NCBI GenBank assembly: GCA_948742005.1
Contig: CAPYQR010000098.1
Coordinates: 1 to 6,301, forward strand
Length of the DNA stretch: 6,301 nucleotides
Direction: 5' to 3'
DNA from: an uncultured bacterium
GTDB taxonomy: Bacteria; Cyanobacteriota; Vampirovibrionia; Gastranaerophilales; Gastranaerophilaceae
A model generated the notes under the pieces. The model did no database searches and was not told where the DNA came from. It was given only the letters and a program-made list of their open reading frames with translations. Position numbers and translations under genes: made by a program. This document shows, piece after piece, positions 5,743 through 6,301 of this stretch. The first letter of the stretch is position 1; each line of letters begins with the position of its first letter.

Positions 5743-5751
5743 TTATTTATT

Positions 5752-6111
5752 ATGAAACAAATAAAAACAAAAACATCTGATTGCAAACCAATAAATGAAA
5801 AACTTGTTCAAGAAATGCTTAAAATAATGCCAAAAATGCAAAAATTTGATGATTTGTCTAATTTTTTTAAAGTAATGGGCGATTCAACGCGTGTCAGGTT
5901 GTTGTGGGCTTTGGATGAAAATGAACTTTGCGTTGGGGATTTGTCTGTGATTTTAGATATGACAAAATCAGCAGTTTCGCACCAATTAAAAGTTTTAAAA
6001 ACGGCAAAATTGGTAAAAAACAGAAAAACAGGCAAAAATGTCTTGTATTCCCTAGATGATAATCATATTAAAACAATTTTTCAAATGGCATTTGAACATT
6101 TACAAGAATAA
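5752..6111 (+). CDS. smtB: SmtB/CzrA-type ArsR-family metal-sensing repressor
   Basis: A 119-residue cytosolic DNA-binding dimer that represses metal-export genes and releases DNA when it binds Zn2+ or Co2+. DLSNFFKVMGDSTRVRLLWAL (34-54) is the typical ArsR helix pair. DLSVILDMTKSAVSHQLKVL (63-82) is the helix-turn-helix, with SAVSHQLK as recognition helix. TGKNVLYSL is the wing. The alpha-5 metal site is intact: Asp103-x-His105, ten residues, His116-xx-Glu119. This is the same spacing as the SmtB zinc site, with Glu119 the last residue. The alpha-3N site is partly kept: Cys11, Cys60 and Asp63 (ELCVGDL) are present, but the SmtB His18 equivalent is Asn15. Overall it is close to cyanobacterial SmtB. 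I chose ATG 5752 over an in-frame TTG at 5722, because that TTG lies inside promoter and operator and would add a non-homologous MFNCCYNLFI. Divergent from dmeF, with three shared operators between them. Confidence 0.92.
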   Translation: MKQIKTKTSDCKPINEKLVQEMLKIMPKMQKFDDLSNFFKVMGDSTRVRLLWALDENELCVGDLSVILDMTKSAVSHQLKVLKTAKLVKNRKTGKNVLYSLDDNHIKTIFQMAFEHLQE

Positions 6112-6116
6112 AAAAA

Positions 6117-6142
6117 GATTCCCTGCGCAAAACAGGGAATTT
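6117..6142. terminator. Hairpin after the SmtB-like gene, possibly a bidirectional terminator
   Basis: The stem ATTCCCTG (6118-6125) pairs with CAGGGAAT (6133-6140) around the loop CGCAAAA, and can be extended by flanking G-T and A-T pairs. It begins six bases after the stop codon of the repressor gene. On the plus strand the following tract is poor (TTTCTACTT). On the minus strand the hairpin is followed by TCTTTTTTTAT, from the A-run at 6110-6116, a better terminator for any leftward transcript arriving from the right. Confidence 0.65.
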
Positions 6143-6301
6143 CTACTTGGTACATAGAAAGGAAGGAAAGGTTAGGAAAAATGTGTAGGTGTGTAAAACT
6201 TTTTTGCAATACTTTTTTATGTTCAAAACAGTAAGTGTTTAAAAAAAATAACTCCTTAAAATCTTCGTAATATATAAATTCCTCGGTTGATAAAAAATAT
6301 A
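6143..6301. other. Intergenic stretch to the right edge, no supported gene
   Basis: I see no coding region in this stretch. It contains a purine-rich run (AGAAAGGAAGGAAAGG, 6157-6172) and otherwise A/T-rich sequence with short homopolymers. An ATG at 6181 opens only a 17-codon frame (MCRCVKLFCNTFLCSKQ), which has four Cys but no convincing ribosome site at normal spacing. The region could be the upstream leader of a gene beyond the edge, or hold a small RNA. Neither is shown by the sequence. Confidence 0.5.

Noticed and set aside
5722..5751. A TTG start that would add ten residues (MFNCCYNLFI) to the SmtB-like repressor
   Set aside because: It lies inside operator 3 and the promoter spacer, upstream of the predicted start point. 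The added residues do not fit the family. ATG 5752 gives a normal SmtB-like N-terminus.
6181..6234. A 17-codon frame with four cysteines that could be a tiny metal-binding peptide
   Set aside because: No ribosome site at normal spacing, no promoter that I can support, and this length is expected by chance. Kept only as part of a low-interest observation.
1..6301. CRISPR array, insertion sequence or riboswitch
   Set aside because: No regularly spaced direct repeats, no transposase or terminal inverted repeats, and no recognisable riboswitch core were seen. The only repeated element is the operator set at 5622-5729.

Overview
The window is strongly AT-rich, with short intergenic gaps. It suggests a Gram-negative-type bacterium because it encodes a secreted OmpH/Skp-like periplasmic protein. 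My best guess is a host-associated non-photosynthetic cyanobacterial relative (Gastranaerophilales/Melainabacteria). That guess rests on the cyanobacterial-style SmtB regulator and on the two large accessory proteins in the middle, whose features I associate from memory with that group. It is an inference; no taxonomic marker gene is present.

Left part (1-865): a minus-strand gene runs off the left edge. Only its first 40 codons are visible; they look like the start of a membrane-associated acyltransferase, possibly PlsC. It is divergent from an OmpH/Skp-like periplasmic chaperone gene (211-666). A tRNA-Ser(UGA) with its own consensus-like promoter and a strong intrinsic terminator follows (692-864).

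Middle part (922-4921): two co-directional genes 34 bases apart, probably one transcript. The first encodes a 342-residue protein with a protein-kinase/APH-like fold signature and a non-canonical catalytic loop. The second encodes a 978-residue protein: a long helical region, a beta-rich region, and a C-terminal HELGH zinc-peptidase domain with a distal ETLAE motif resembling the anthrax-lethal-factor type. Neither has a signal peptide, and both start with a short, probably disordered leader. I read them as a putative two-protein effector or toxin module of unknown target, and as the most novel content of the window.

Right part (4923-6142): a divergent metal-resistance pair. On the minus strand is a DmeF-type cation diffusion facilitator that lacks the usual C-terminal cytosolic domain. 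On the plus strand is an SmtB/CzrA-type ArsR repressor with an intact alpha-5 metal site. The gap between them holds three copies of one inverted repeat (TTGAAW-N4-RTTCAA) placed on two near-perfect promoters. One copy fills the spacer of the exporter promoter, one lies just after its predicted start point, and one covers the -35 and spacer of the repressor's own promoter. The logic is that metal releases the repressor and both exporter and repressor are made. The repressor mRNA is predicted to be nearly leaderless. After a hairpin at 6117-6142, the last 159 bases contain no gene that I can support.
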